Positions 1-12,032 of a DNA stretch of 64,000 nucleotides are shown piece after piece. Under the pieces are notes generated by a model that searched no databases, was not told the DNA's origin, and was given only the letters and a program-made list of their open reading frames with translations. The translations under genes and the position numbers were made by a program. How positions within the stretch are numbered: position 1 is the first letter of the stretch; each line of letters opens with the position of its first letter. The stretch comes from Ignelater luminosus (lineage: Eukaryota > Arthropoda > Insecta > Coleoptera > Elateridae): NCBI GenBank assembly GCA_011009095.1, contig VTPC01001721.1, positions 111,257-175,256 on the forward strand, in the 5' to 3' direction.

Positions 1-690
1 CATTTTCTCGTTCATTTCAAATTTTCAAATTGAGTGACAGTTGTAAGTTCAAATAAATAGATATGTAAAGACATTTAATTATATTTTTTCAGACCACTTT
101 GATAAAACGAATAAGTAACCAACCGTTGCATTAAAGTACATTATTCCTGCAACTACAGTTCGATTTTCTTTTGTTTTTTCACCTGCATCCTAGCAATTCA
201 AAACAAATGTCTTCTTTCCAGCATATCTCAGAAACGAAACGTCAGATGGAAACGGGACTTGTTTTGTCAAGCATGGGTATGTAATGGCTTAACTTCGATT
301 GATTCTTCTCTAAGGTGTTTTGTAAAATCGGATTTTGAATTGTCGAAACATAAAAAGCCATAATGTCATTCTTTTACACAAATCTTTCTTTCATCGGGTA
401 TCTTGAACTATTAGCTACAAATACGTTAATTCAGAATGTCCGTGACATACGTTCGACGTTTAATTAATGCATAATTTAGGTCATTACAAGTCAAAGATAA
501 AGAGAAGCCATTTTGACCATTCTCAATATTAAAGAATTTTTAGTAATTAAAATGTCAGAAAAAACTCAAAGGATTATAAGAATTACGATGTAACAGTTTT
601 AAGGTAGAATACATACAAAATATACTGATGCCATTACATCGAAAATAATGTGAGATAATGGTTGTTTAGTTTCCTGTCAGACAACATTAT
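1..690. other. AT-rich stretch, no gene seen
   Basis: No coding frame, RNA gene or clear repeat was recognised here before the minisatellite starts. The composition is AT-rich and typical of intergenic or intronic insect DNA. Confidence 0.5.
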
Positions 691-1512
691 GTATGATTGG
701 TTTTGCTATGAAGTATCTTGTTCTTGCTATTAAGCGCCTTAGACTTGCTATCAAAGTTTTCCACTTGACGTCAGGGCTTTTGCTTACATGTGTCTTGTTA
801 TTGCTATTAAGTGTCTTGGTGTTGGTATCAACTGTCTCAGTCTTGTTGTCAAGTGTCCTGGTTTTGCTATCAAGTCCCCTGGTTATGCTAATAAGCGTCT
901 AGGTTTTGCTATCAAGTGTTTGGGCATTGTTTTCAAGTGTCTTGATTTTGCTATTACGCGTCTTGTCTTGTTATCTAGTATCCTGGTCTTGCTTCTAAGT
1001 ATCTTTTGGTACTGTTATCAAGCGTCTTGTTCTTGCTACTAAGCAGCTTGGTGTTGTTATCAAGTTTTTGCTATGAAGTGTCTTGGTCTTACAATCAATT
1101 GTCTTCGTTTTACTATTAAGCGTATAGTCTTGCTATCGAGAATCTTGGTCTTGCTATCAGATATTTCTGTTTTGATATCAAGTCTCTCGATCTTGCTATG
1201 AAGCAATTTCGTTTTGCTACCAAGTGTCTTTGTCTTCTTTTCAAGTGTCTTGATGCTATCAAGGGTCTTGGTCTTGTTTCCAAGTGTCTTGGTTTTGCTA
1301 TCATGTGTCTTGTTTTCGCTACTAAGTCCTTGGTCTTGTCTGTAAGAGAATTGGTGCTTTCAAGTGCCTTGATTTTGCTATCAAATATCTTAGTCTTGAT
1401 ATCAAGCGTGTTGGGCTTGTTTTCAAGTGTCTTGGTTTTACTATCAAGTTCCTTTGCTTTACTATCAAAGGTCTTGGTCTTGCTATCAAATGTCTTGGTC
1501 TCGATTTCGGTT
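690..1512. repeat. 21-bp minisatellite array
   Basis: About 39 degenerate tandem copies of a 21-bp unit close to tgctatcaagtgtcttggtct fill this stretch. Because 21 is a multiple of three, all frames stay open for long runs and give artificial Leu/Ser/Val-rich or Lys/Cys-rich reading frames; these are not genes. Divergence between copies is substantial, so the array is old. The flanks are ordinary AT-rich DNA. Confidence 0.85.
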
Positions 1513-1554
1513 ATTTTTAATGCATGTAAAAGAAAATATCGTTATATTTAAATA

Positions 1555-2600
1555 TCACGAACAAGAACTCTATATTTCTTTCATCAATTTTTCTAATGGA
1601 ACTGTCAAAATTTATACAGAGGAACGATACAAAGAATTGATACTAAACGTTAAGACCTATGCAAGTGTAGGAAAAAAATGTTTGTTATTAGACTAATGCT
1701 GATTCACAGGACGTACACTTGATAAATAAAAATGTTTGTACTCTTCAGTCTACAACTAAAAATCTCCATAAATCCCTTCGACATTGAAGATAGCAAAAAT
1801 GATCACTTTTTGTTTTCGACTTGTAATGACCCAAACTAAACATAGCGAATCTATGTTACGGGACACCCAGTATGGCCGTACCCTAGAAACAGCCAACTCT
1901 ATTGTCAAATTTATAAAAACACCGAAGAAACTTATTTGTTTTAGAACAACTGAAGGTAGCATGGTAAAATGTACGTTACTGATGGCATTTGACGCCCTAA
2001 ACAGTAATCCGAAGAGAAAATTGCCAAAATTGATCGGTCATTCATTGATTAGTGATGGCCGGCTGCGCTCTGCTTAAAAATTACTGGTAAGTCGTATATC
2101 CGGGAATTCGTCTTGACCAACAAAATGTAAATCGAAAGAAATTTCGACACTTCGGATTTTTTCTAACAAACTATGGTGCTATCTATCTATTCCCATCCAT
2201 TGCAAATTAAAGATACTAAAGTAGAGAATCTTTTGCAGTTTGTTTCAGATCTCTTTCTCTTTCTTTAAGTGCAAAAGGTATTGTAAATCTAAAGAACTCT
2301 GGCAATTTTCAATGACGGGCTACCCATGTCACCTATTCAGAATTTTAAAATTCTTGAAATGAAACGAGGTTGAGAAATGCAGAAGATAAAGCGTAAATCA
2401 AATATGCAAAGAATCGTTCAAAGTTCTTGTCCTTAAAGCTGAATCTGTTTTAATGTAAATGATGACTTTTAGGCTGTGTAACATGATGTTAATAAAGATT
2501 AACCTTCGAGAAGAAAGCAGTGATGAATATAATTTTAAAGAAAAAAATGTAAAAGATTAATAGAGAATATCAAGAACGTGATATAATCTTTGAAATATTT
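1555..2600. other. No supported gene; short open frames only
   Basis: A 97-codon open frame at 1784-2077 has no recognisable motif, no splice context and a composition unlike the real genes of the window. Nothing else is evident before the foldback repeat. Confidence 0.4.
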
Positions 2601-2609
2601 TAGAAAGCT

Positions 2610-4105
2610 ACAAGGGTTACCACCGAGCAAAGCCCTGTATGGGCCGAAATTTCCAGGCCCCGTCCGACTGGGAGCAAACTTTACGCGGTCCGAAAAAACT
2701 TGGTAACTTCTTCATTAACTCGAAAAGAACAAAAGGCCCGATCTGCCAACCAGGTTCGAGAAGCTCGACAGACCCGAGACGCCCAAACAACCAGAAATGC
2801 CGGAACAGTATGGAACTCCTGCGCCTCAGTTCATTACAAAACAAATGCCCGTTCCAGTCCGTACGAAAATAACGCCCGTCTGACTCAGTAAGAAAAAGTT
2901 CTTGATCCGGTGCAGTAGAAAAATCCTCCTCTTCGGTTCAGTATAGAAACAATGCTTGCCCGGGTCAGTACAAAGATAACGCCTGTCTAAGTTAGTACGA
3001 CAACCCTACAGTGCGGCTCAGTATGAAAATGACCCGTCTGAGTCAGTACGAAAAAAATCATTACGGATCAGTACAAAATAATGAACCGAAAAGGACGACT
3101 GACTCGATAAGTTTGACAGGTTCTACAAGCCGAACAGCCTGACAGTGGCGAGAAGCTCTATCCAACAGGCCCAAACGGTCCGACAGGCCCGAACAGCCGG
3201 AGAAACCCGAACAGCCAGTTGACTTGGCGCAGGCCCATAAAACCCGATAAATTTTTAAAATGAAGCCCGACCCGACCCAAATCCGAGCATTAAGCCGGGC
3301 TGCATAAAGGCCCTACCAAAAAACCCGGCCCGTGCAGGTCTCTAAAACGACCTTCGATAGTTGATCCGTTGGAGAGCCTTTGATTTACCACCGTTAACTA
3401 CTAAAGTCTTATTTCGATATCGTCCCGGCCAGACTAGAAATAAATTCCACGCGGCCCGAGCCTCTCCGGCTTTTCGGGCCTGTAGGCTCTTTACGCTCTG
3501 TTGGGTCGCGCTTTTCGGCCCTGTCGGGTTTGTCAAGTTGTTTGGACTTGTCGAACCTGTCAAGCTTATCGGGTTAGTTGGGCTTTATTATTTTTGTACT
3601 GATTCGAAGCGAATCGAAATCTTTTTCGAACTGATTCGGACGAGTTGTTTTCATACTGAATTGAAGAAGAGACTTCTTAAACTGCACCGGATCGAGAGCT
3701 TTTTCTTACCCGGTCAGACGGGCGTTGTTTTCATACGCACTAGAACGGACATTAGTTTTATACTGGCCCGAAACAGAGAAGTCTTGTATTGTACCGCAGA
3801 AGCCTACACGGGGTGGGTTTCTTGGTAAGGCTTTAGTCTGACCCGGCCCAAAGTTGTGGTTTAGGTCGGCCGGGCCTCAGTTTAAAAATCTATCGTGGTT
3901 TCCGGACTTACGTCGCGTCGGCACAATTGGACCTGTCGGCACAGTCAGGCCTTTCGGGTCGTTCGAGCGTCTCAGGCCCTGTCGGGCCTCTGGAGCTTGC
4001 CGAGCAGTGCAGGCTTTTTGGGCCAATCAAGAAGTTACTGAGTTTTTCTCAAACACCGTAAAGTTTACTACAAGTCGGGACGTGAAAATGTAGGTCCTTG
4101 TAGAG
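2610..4105. repeat. GC-rich foldback element, copy 1 (both arms)
   Basis: The left part (about 2610-3335) is made of degenerate 9-bp units such as ggcccgaca and a second block of units like gtacgaaaataacg with ctgactcag. The right part (about 3420-4105) carries the same blocks in reverse complement (cctgtcgggcc, gttattttcgtac). The outer end starts with a version of the family terminus, gggccgaaatttccagg. GC content is far above the flanks. The arms fold back on one another, as in foldback transposons. Long collagen-like or Arg/Pro-rich frames inside are by-products of the 9-bp period. Confidence 0.75.
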
Positions 4106-4109
4106 CTCT

Positions 4110-5445
4110 AAATCGCCTTTTGTTTTTTTTTCGAGTTTCTTTTATATTTCTCAAACGGATTTTGATTATTATAGTTTACCTATAAAAGCATTAAACAAGT
4201 CAAGCAGCAACTATTTTGTTGTGCATTTCCTTTGTCAGGCGTGAGAATCTTGAAAACTTACAGGCCCTAGCCCAGTCTTGTACCAAAAGGCTTACGTCAA
4301 CAAGGTTTCTATCGATTCAAATTAGACGCAAAATTAACAAAGATGAGGTGCTCAAAATATTTGTTTGAATCAATTTTTCTCCAAATCAATTTGTTTTTTG
4401 GTTTTAGAAATTACTCGAGATTATTTTATTTAAAGCTGGAGAATTCTTTATTCCTTTTCTACTTAACAAGTATTTCATCTTTAAGATTTTAAATTTAGCA
4501 TGACGGAGATTCTCTCTTAAATTTAACTTAGTTAAAATTTTAATTAACTCCCTTGCAACTTATTAAATTCATTAAAAGTAAAAAATGAATTCGTAGAGTT
4601 TGCATGCATAATATATAAAGCTGCAATTTAAAACGTCAATTTATAGTTATTAATGAGAAATTTGAATTGAAAATGCGATAGCGAGAAGAGTGTATTTTAT
4701 TATAAATGTCTGCAACTGTAAAATGACAAAAATTAATTAGTAGAATGTTAAGAAGAGCGTTTTTTGTGTTTTTTTTTATTCAAGATTTGCTATGATGAGT
4801 TTTTGTTTTTGTTCTCGTTTAACTTATTAAATTAATTATTTGAGGATCCAATTTTCTGTCTACTAAAGTTGACAGGATGAGGAAAAGTTTTATTTTTAAT
4901 TTAAAAAAGAGATTTTCTCTGAATACTTATGATTATACTACTTACTTTTGAGATTTTTTAGTTGAGCTTCTTAGTGAATTTGTTTTTCGATGTGGTTACA
5001 GTTTATGACCTGTCATTTTCTAGTTTTGTGTTTGTTTAAATGGAAACTATGGTAGATCAAAAAGATATTTTTTTAATCATCACACTGATGTAAAACTCGA
5101 TCAGGTTATTTTGAAAAAGAAAATTGTGGCCGTTTTTCTCTTTCAATTTGATTTAAATCGATTTTAAGAATATCTAGTAGTCCAAGAACTTTTTCTTAAA
5201 ACAAAAACTGTATTAAATAGAACGTTCACGATGTTTCTGGGTCGTATATGGCTATGGAAGAATGACAGTTTGAGAATTGTAAATCGGGCTGTTTATTAAC
5301 TCGGCTTGTAAAATCTTATTGACGCTTAATGTGCTTTAAAGTTTAACCTCACGCTATTGTCTTTTTTTGTAACTCTGTAAATATAAGGAAAACTTAATAT
5401 TATAATTTGAAATCGTTGTAATATCTGAAACAATTAGCATTAAAG
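4110..5445. other. AT-rich intergenic DNA, nothing recognised
   Basis: No coding frame of note, RNA gene or repeat family was recognised between two GC-rich repeat copies. Confidence 0.5.
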
Positions 5446-5449
5446 CCCT

Positions 5450-6435
5450 GCACGAGCCGAAATTTCCAGGCTCAGTCCGGCCTGGTCCGACTAGGAGTAA
5501 ACTTCATACGGCCCGAAAAAATAGTAACTTGATCGTCCGGAAATTAATGACTCAAGAGACCTGAACGACCCGGCAGGGAAGAAAAGTCCAAACGGCCCGT
5601 GACGCCTGAATGACTCAAGAGGCCCCAACGACCCGACAGGGCCGGAAGGTCCAAACGGCCCAAGACCCCCGAATGATTCAAGAAGCCCGAACGACCCGGC
5701 AGGATCGACAAATCCAAACAGTCCGCGACGCCTAAATGACCCGACAAGGCAAGAAGCCGGACAGGTCAGAGAACCCTGAACGACTGAAGAAACCTGAACG
5801 ACCCGACAGGGCCGGAAGTCCAAATAGCCCGAGACTCCTGAATGATTTAAGAGGCCCGAATGACCCGACAGGGTCGGGAATCCGGACAGATCAGAGAACC
5901 CTCAACAACTGAAGAGGCCTGAACGACCCGGTAGAGCCAGAAAGTCCAAACGGCCTGAAACTCCTGAATGACTCAAGACGCCCAAACGACCCGACAGGAC
6001 CAAGAAGTCCGAGAGGTCCGAGACTCTTGAATGACTCAAGAGGCCCCAACGACCCTACAGGGCTAAGAAGCCGGACAAGTTCGAGAACCCTAAACAACTC
6101 AAAAAGCCCGACCAAGAAACCCGGCTCGTGCAACCTTCTATGGTACAGTACGAAACTTTATCGCTTTGGTTCAATATAAAAATAACGACCATCTTAGTCC
6201 GCACGAAAATAATGCTCGTCTGACTCAGTAAGAGAAAGTTCTTGGTCTGGTATAGTACGAGAATTTTCTTCGGTTCAGTATCAAAACAATGCTTGTTCGG
6301 TTGAGTTCGAGAATAACGCTTATCATCCAAGTCTATACGATAATCTTCCGGTGCGGTTCAGTACGATTCAGTACGAGAAAGGCTCAGTCCGATCTGCTTC
6401 TGATTAGTACGAAAATAACGGCCTGAAATGCGCGA
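5450..6435. repeat. GC-rich foldback element, copy 2 (one arm) with 63-bp higher-order repeat
   Basis: The copy starts with the family terminus (ctgcacgagccgaaatttcc). From about 5550 to 6110 it is organised in about nine units of roughly 63 bp, each built from 9-bp sub-units and beginning near tgactcaagaggccc. The gtacgaaaataacg block follows at about 6150-6420. No reverse-complement arm is seen nearby, so this copy is single-armed. The collagen-like minus-strand frames (GPFGPSGPVG and similar) arise from the period and are not counted as genes. Confidence 0.75.
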
Positions 6436-6439
6436 CCTG

Positions 6440-9400
6440 ACTGGCACTGTTTTATTTTCTGGATCAGAGTCTAATCACTAGCAAACGATATCTGATTTTT
6501 ACTTTTAAGTACTTGATAATTTGCACCATGTTAAAATCTGCAAAGCCTTCGCATAAGAATTTCATTTAACGTTTCCCTTTCAATTACAGGAGTACAGGCA
6601 CTTTAATTCTGATGTAGATCAGTCTACTGCAACTATCACATTGAAAACTTACAAAAATTTAACTCAGATCTTTAGAAATTTGCAGTTCATTCTAACCTCA
6701 AAAGTTTACTGCACAAAGAAACTTATTATTAATGAGCAATAAGCATGCATGAATTTGTAAATCTAATTCAGAGCAAAACTTACAACTAATCTTTATCGAA
6801 CACATTTGAAACCTTAAATTGCAGGTTCCTGTTTAGTTCTAATAGCAGTCAATTTAAATGTAAACTACTTGTTTACACTCTTTTACGACTTTTACACTAA
6901 TGTGCAATATTACTGTTTACTATTTTTTTTATAGAAAAATATTATAAAGAAACACTATTACTAGCAAGGTGTTCATTTTTGAATGTCATGTTCTTCTATA
7001 TTTATAAGTTGGTTTGTATAAAGCTTGAAATAATAAATTTTTTCTTGTGCAGTAATATTGTTTCTTTTAAAATTGTCAACGTTACGCCACTGTACAACGC
7101 GACAAGGATGGAAACTGCTGGACATTTGCTTTCTTTTCCCTTTTTCTTTTGCTGTCCTTTACACCCCGCGGTGAGAGTAGTGAGTTATCTTATTTTTTGT
7201 CTCTCTTCTTTGACAAATATGTTCACACTCTACTCATTAAAAAGATGCCATTATAAAAATAAAACAATATCAAGGTACTCTAGTTAACCCTAGATATATC
7301 AAGTGACGTCACACGACTGCCATTATGATTTATGAGTTTCGCCGTTTTGGCGCTTGAGAAAATCATTTAAATTTCAATTTTTTTTTCTTGTAAAATCATA
7401 ATCAAAATTACGTTTTAATGATTTTTTTAAGATGTATTAAGTGTCACTGCTTCCAAAGAGAAATTGGACAATAAAAATGTGCATATTCTCCAATTCTATT
7501 TTTTGTTGGTTTTACTTAAGTATATGGAATGACCCATTTCTTGTACACAGCTTACACGCTCTTAATCTAGTACTAAATTGTATAGCAATGAATAAAGAAA
7601 AGAAAAACAAGATTTATGCAAAATCATGTCTCACGATGCTAAATATTCTAATGCACAATTATTTTGTATCAAATTTGAATTTATTTTAACTTAATTAATT
7701 GACATTGCTCAGAATAAACAATTTTAATCCGACAGTTATTTTCTAAATTAAAATCAATATTCGACACTTTTTTATACAAACTTGAACAAACAAGAAATCA
7801 AGTTCCTTTGTATTATTATGAATCGAATAATGTCTCTGCTAGATTAAATTTAATAATTTTATTCTTTCCAGTTTTATAAAAGAATAATTAATGGAGTCGA
7901 CATTTCAAAAGTTGATGATTATTTTCTTTGTTAACTTATACCTCATTAATTTAATTATGTATATTTAGCATTTTTGTTTCTTTTCTTCATAAGACCATCT
8001 AAAGCAACAAATTAAAATGTAGTCGTTTCTAAACAAAGTCATCTAAATAGATGGTAGCAAGAAAACAAATGCTTGTTAAAGGAATTTTTTTAAGGTACCC
8101 TCCAAAATGAAATATACGGCAACGGAAGCTAACACCACGGAATTGATTATCCCTCGTTTTCTTCTCAAGAACCTAAACCTATTCTATAACACAGCAACCA
8201 ATCTCAAATGGAAATTGAATTTCCTCCAAGCTGAAAAACTGTTGGAAATTAACCTTTCATAACCTGAATATGTTTTAAAGACTTTTTTAAATTTTAATTT
8301 CAAAAATTTTTTTGTTAATTTTTGATTCTTTGTTAGTTCGATTTTTGATTCTGAACAGTTATATTTGAAATTTTGCAGATTTTCTCAATTAAACGCCATG
8401 GAAAGGTATAATATTATAGAATGCCTTAAACTAGACTCTTTTGGCTGCCTTGGGAAATGGATAAGATTTATGATTTTGATGATTTTTTCTCAGGTTATTT
8501 GTATATTTTTCTCAAGTTTCTAAAAATAGAAATAAATACAGATAGTGTGATTTCTCTCCGTCCTGAAATAGTAAGATTATTGAAAAGCGTAAACTGTAAT
8601 TTCAAGTTAGAACTTACAAATTGTTTCAAGATCTAGATCAGATAAACTCAACAAAATCACAAAGACATCTGTAAACTACTAACTAAATCTAAATTGTGAC
8701 ACTTAAGTAAATTATCAAGCGACAAGTATGAAAATTACTGAAATTTAAAAACCAGCCTAATTATTAAAAGTAATTAACATTTCCTATAACAGAAAGCTAT
8801 AAATTCTCTTAAAAAAAGTATAAAAGCAAGAAAAACAAATTGCAAGCAATAACATTAAAATGATGCCAAAGTAGGGCATGGAATGCAGCCAGCAAGTCTA
8901 GACTAAAGCGGAACATTCCGTAAAAAAGGCCGACAAACTGTCAATTTTGCGATTATTAAAAATTTCTGGTTTTCCATTTCCAGCAGGAAAATTCCATAGA
9001 GACGGACTGACCTATTTTGCTGATATTTTAAGAAAATTCGAACTTGAAGATTTAGGTTATTGCAAACGAATTAAATTCGTTTCATTTTAGCTCATAATTA
9101 AATGATTATACACGGATTCAATTACATTCTAACATGCATGAAATCTAAGAAAATTAGTTGTCAGATACTCTAACCTATAAACAAATCTTTGGAATTTTAT
9201 TTGCAATAAAACTAAATTAAAAGGCCATGTAATAACACTGTATTTTAAGAAAAACTCACCTTTATTAAGAAGAATAAAGATATTAAAGTCGCAATGATGT
9301 TTTTATTATTGCAGAACAAACGTCACAAACACCTAACCTCTTAATTTACATTTGACAACTGATGATTTAGAGATTTTTCTCCCGAAAAGATGCTCATACT

Positions 9401-12030
9401 GATATTCACATACACTGTTAAAACAATATAAAATCAAGGCCCTCTTTTCTGCTTTTATCTTCAGCGATTCAATATGGATATGAATTTTGATTAACTTTAG
9501 TAACCGAAAAAAAGATTAATATTACATTATCAGATATGCGATACGGATCGAAAATTTGAATTTTTCTTTGATATAGTTGACAACCATTAAATAGTTTTCG
9601 CGCTAATTTTGCTAATTAAAGCAGATAAGAATTATTGTGTACATTTGTTGTTTGTTCGAGGACATAAATCTTTTTGAAAAAGCCCGATTAGATGTTGACA
9701 AAGATAAAAATGAAGTTCGAAGGGAATGTTGAAGATTAATAACTTTATTTTTTAGTGGCGAACAATCATCAATATAATTAAATGTAAACTAATGCGTATA
9801 TTTCATGCATAATTTTACGCTAGTATATGCGTGTTCATTTTTCCGTAGATTGTAGTTTGATACACACAATTAAGTAACATTAAAAATTGTATAAAATAGT
9901 TTAGTTTTATCGTTACCTGTTTGAAATCATTATCACCTATTTTCGTACTTTTCATTTAGAGTCTTTCTGTGCCGTTTCGTAATAGAAATCCTGTGCATTT
10001 TCGGTCACTGATAATTTATATTTGAGCCGAACCGAACGGTCTTTTAAATGTGCGGTGTTTGTAGAGCTTAATCAATATTATAGTCTGGGAGAATGCCTTA
10101 CACTTTTCAGGAAAACATTAACAGAACCGTGCGAATTAAGAGAGAAAAATTATAAAATATTATACCAATACCAGGTAAAGTAGCTGCCTATAATATAATC
10201 TTCTCCTATAATCAGTTTAATTCGAGAGTTAATCCGATTTTGTAGAAGCAACAAGAAAATGTCGGCAGCACGTAAACAGCACTGAAATTGAATAAACACT
10301 CGCTGAAAACGGCTACAACACACTTAGCCCGAGTTAACGAAGCAAATTAACACTTATGACATTGTAATCAACCCCTAATTATTTGATAATTAAGTGAAAT
10401 GTGTTTAAAACGGGTTGATTTAAATTTAGAACGACCCCGTCTTACGCGCTCGGCCCCCTCCCAGTTCGAGCTTTTCCGAACTTTTCCGATCTTTCTACAA
10501 CTACACCCCCATAAAGCATTTCCCGATGCGCCATTATCTTTTAAATCATATTTTCTTTCTAGAAACTTTTATTTTCTTTCAGGCAAACAATTGATTGTTA
10601 AGTTATAGGCTTGCAGCGTTTGTTTGGAACAAAAACGATTGCTGAAAAAGATATAATTGTGTTAAATAAGTAATCGCGAAGTAATTCAGTTCGAAATTTC
10701 GCTTTAACTGAATTAATAATAAACAAACTATTACACCTTTTTATGGAATTTTTGATTGGAATCTAAATCTTTGCACCTTTTTATACCTCACACCCAATAA
10801 TTAATGTAGTAGAAAAATGTTTTGTTTAGTTGAGAAAAAATAATAAAATGATAAGTGATAAACTTATAACATATAAAATTCAAATTCATGCTATAGACTT
10901 TTGGCATCTGCCAATAACTTCCACTTTATAAGATAGTGTTGATGTTGAGATTCACTACCTTTCGAAACGATTTCTAAAGAGTACGAGTTATGAGCTTGGA
11001 TGGAGCCAACCATCACAAACACCAATGTGCTCGAGATTTTTCAAGAAAAGAGATGATACTTGAGGAAATTTAGATCTGAAATATTTTGGGGGAAAACCAA
11101 TCCATCAGAACGCTATAGATTTAGAGAGACTTGTTGATCGGGTAGAAATTTTGAAAACAGTCTTTAATTTATTACATATAAGATCAAAGAGTTCATCTCG
11201 TATTTATAGCCAGCATACTTGAATTAGTTTAGATTTTACTAAAGCAGTGCTCAACTTACAACGGTGTTGCCAACTTCTCCCTCAGAAATGTATAAGATAT
11301 TCCTTAATTTGAAAATGACCCCTTTTTTATATAAATTGTTTTTATATGCTGAATTTTCTTATCACATTATATTAGCATTATTATTAAACTTCAAATTCAA
11401 AGAAAACAATCTAAGTGCCAAAGATCGCATCAGAACAAACAAACAACTATCTATCTATTATAAAAGGTGTCCCAAAATTCGCGAATTTTAGAACACTTCT
11501 AGGTATTAACAGTTCTATAAGTAAGAAATTACCTTAAATTTTGATTGATTGAGCACCAAACTGCTCTAAACTGACCAAGATAAACGTAAAAATGTTTATT
11601 GAGTGTACAAATTTGATTTTAGTCATCATATCTTCCTAAACTTTTGACGACTTAAAACTTACAAAATCAATATTTTTAGAGGAAAATGCAGATCGCAAAA
11701 CTGTTACTTCGGCATCTCTAACCAACCGTTTACGATCAGAGTTTTCAGCTGATTCCTTTTTCTTGAAAAAACTTTGTAATTTTGCTAATGAAGACGCCCG
11801 CATATTGGTTTATGTTTTTGAGAATTTGCCTATCTTTGCAGTTCAGAAGCTTTGCTTTTCAGTATTAAGTTACACACTTTACAGCGGGCTTGATTGTCTG
11901 TTTTTTTCAATGAAATTTCTTATATTGTTCAGATTCGAGCCGTAAGGTAAAAAATTTCTTTTAATAAGATTTTTTTATCTCCTGCCGGTAATTCATGACG
12001 CAAGCGAAGTTTTTTCTTGAAGTTGTGCAG
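6440..12030. other. Long AT-rich region without a supported gene
   Basis: Only short open frames without motifs occur (for example 6979-7287, 7441-7689, 10399-10608, 11264-11491). A dispersed repeat segment lies at 7212-7274 and is listed separately. I see no RNA gene. Confidence 0.45.
7212..7274. repeat. Dispersed repeat segment shared with 36384-36442
   Basis: About 60 bp beginning gacaaatatgttcacactc and ending ataaaacaatatcaag match 36384-36442 at roughly 80 percent by eye, in the same orientation. Outside this core the similarity fades quickly. It is probably the remnant of an unidentified interspersed element. Confidence 0.55.
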
Positions 12031-12032
12031 TG

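Noticed and set aside
693-1551. Overlapping Leu/Ser/Val-rich and Lys/Cys-rich open frames
   Set aside because: They are translations of the 21-bp minisatellite; the period is a multiple of three and keeps all frames open.
1784-2077. 97-codon plus-strand frame
   Set aside because: Looks mildly protein-like but has no recognised motif, splice sites or relatives in the window; could be an old transposon scrap.
5491-6133. Collagen-like minus-strand frames rich in Gly-Pro-Phe-Gly
   Set aside because: They come from the 9-bp/63-bp repeat structure of a foldback element; the same effect is seen at 33547-33819 and 52595-52855, with no start context, introns or conserved ends.
690-6435. Tandem arrays as possible CRISPR
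   Set aside because: The units are contiguous and degenerate, without unique spacers or cas genes, in a eukaryotic genome.
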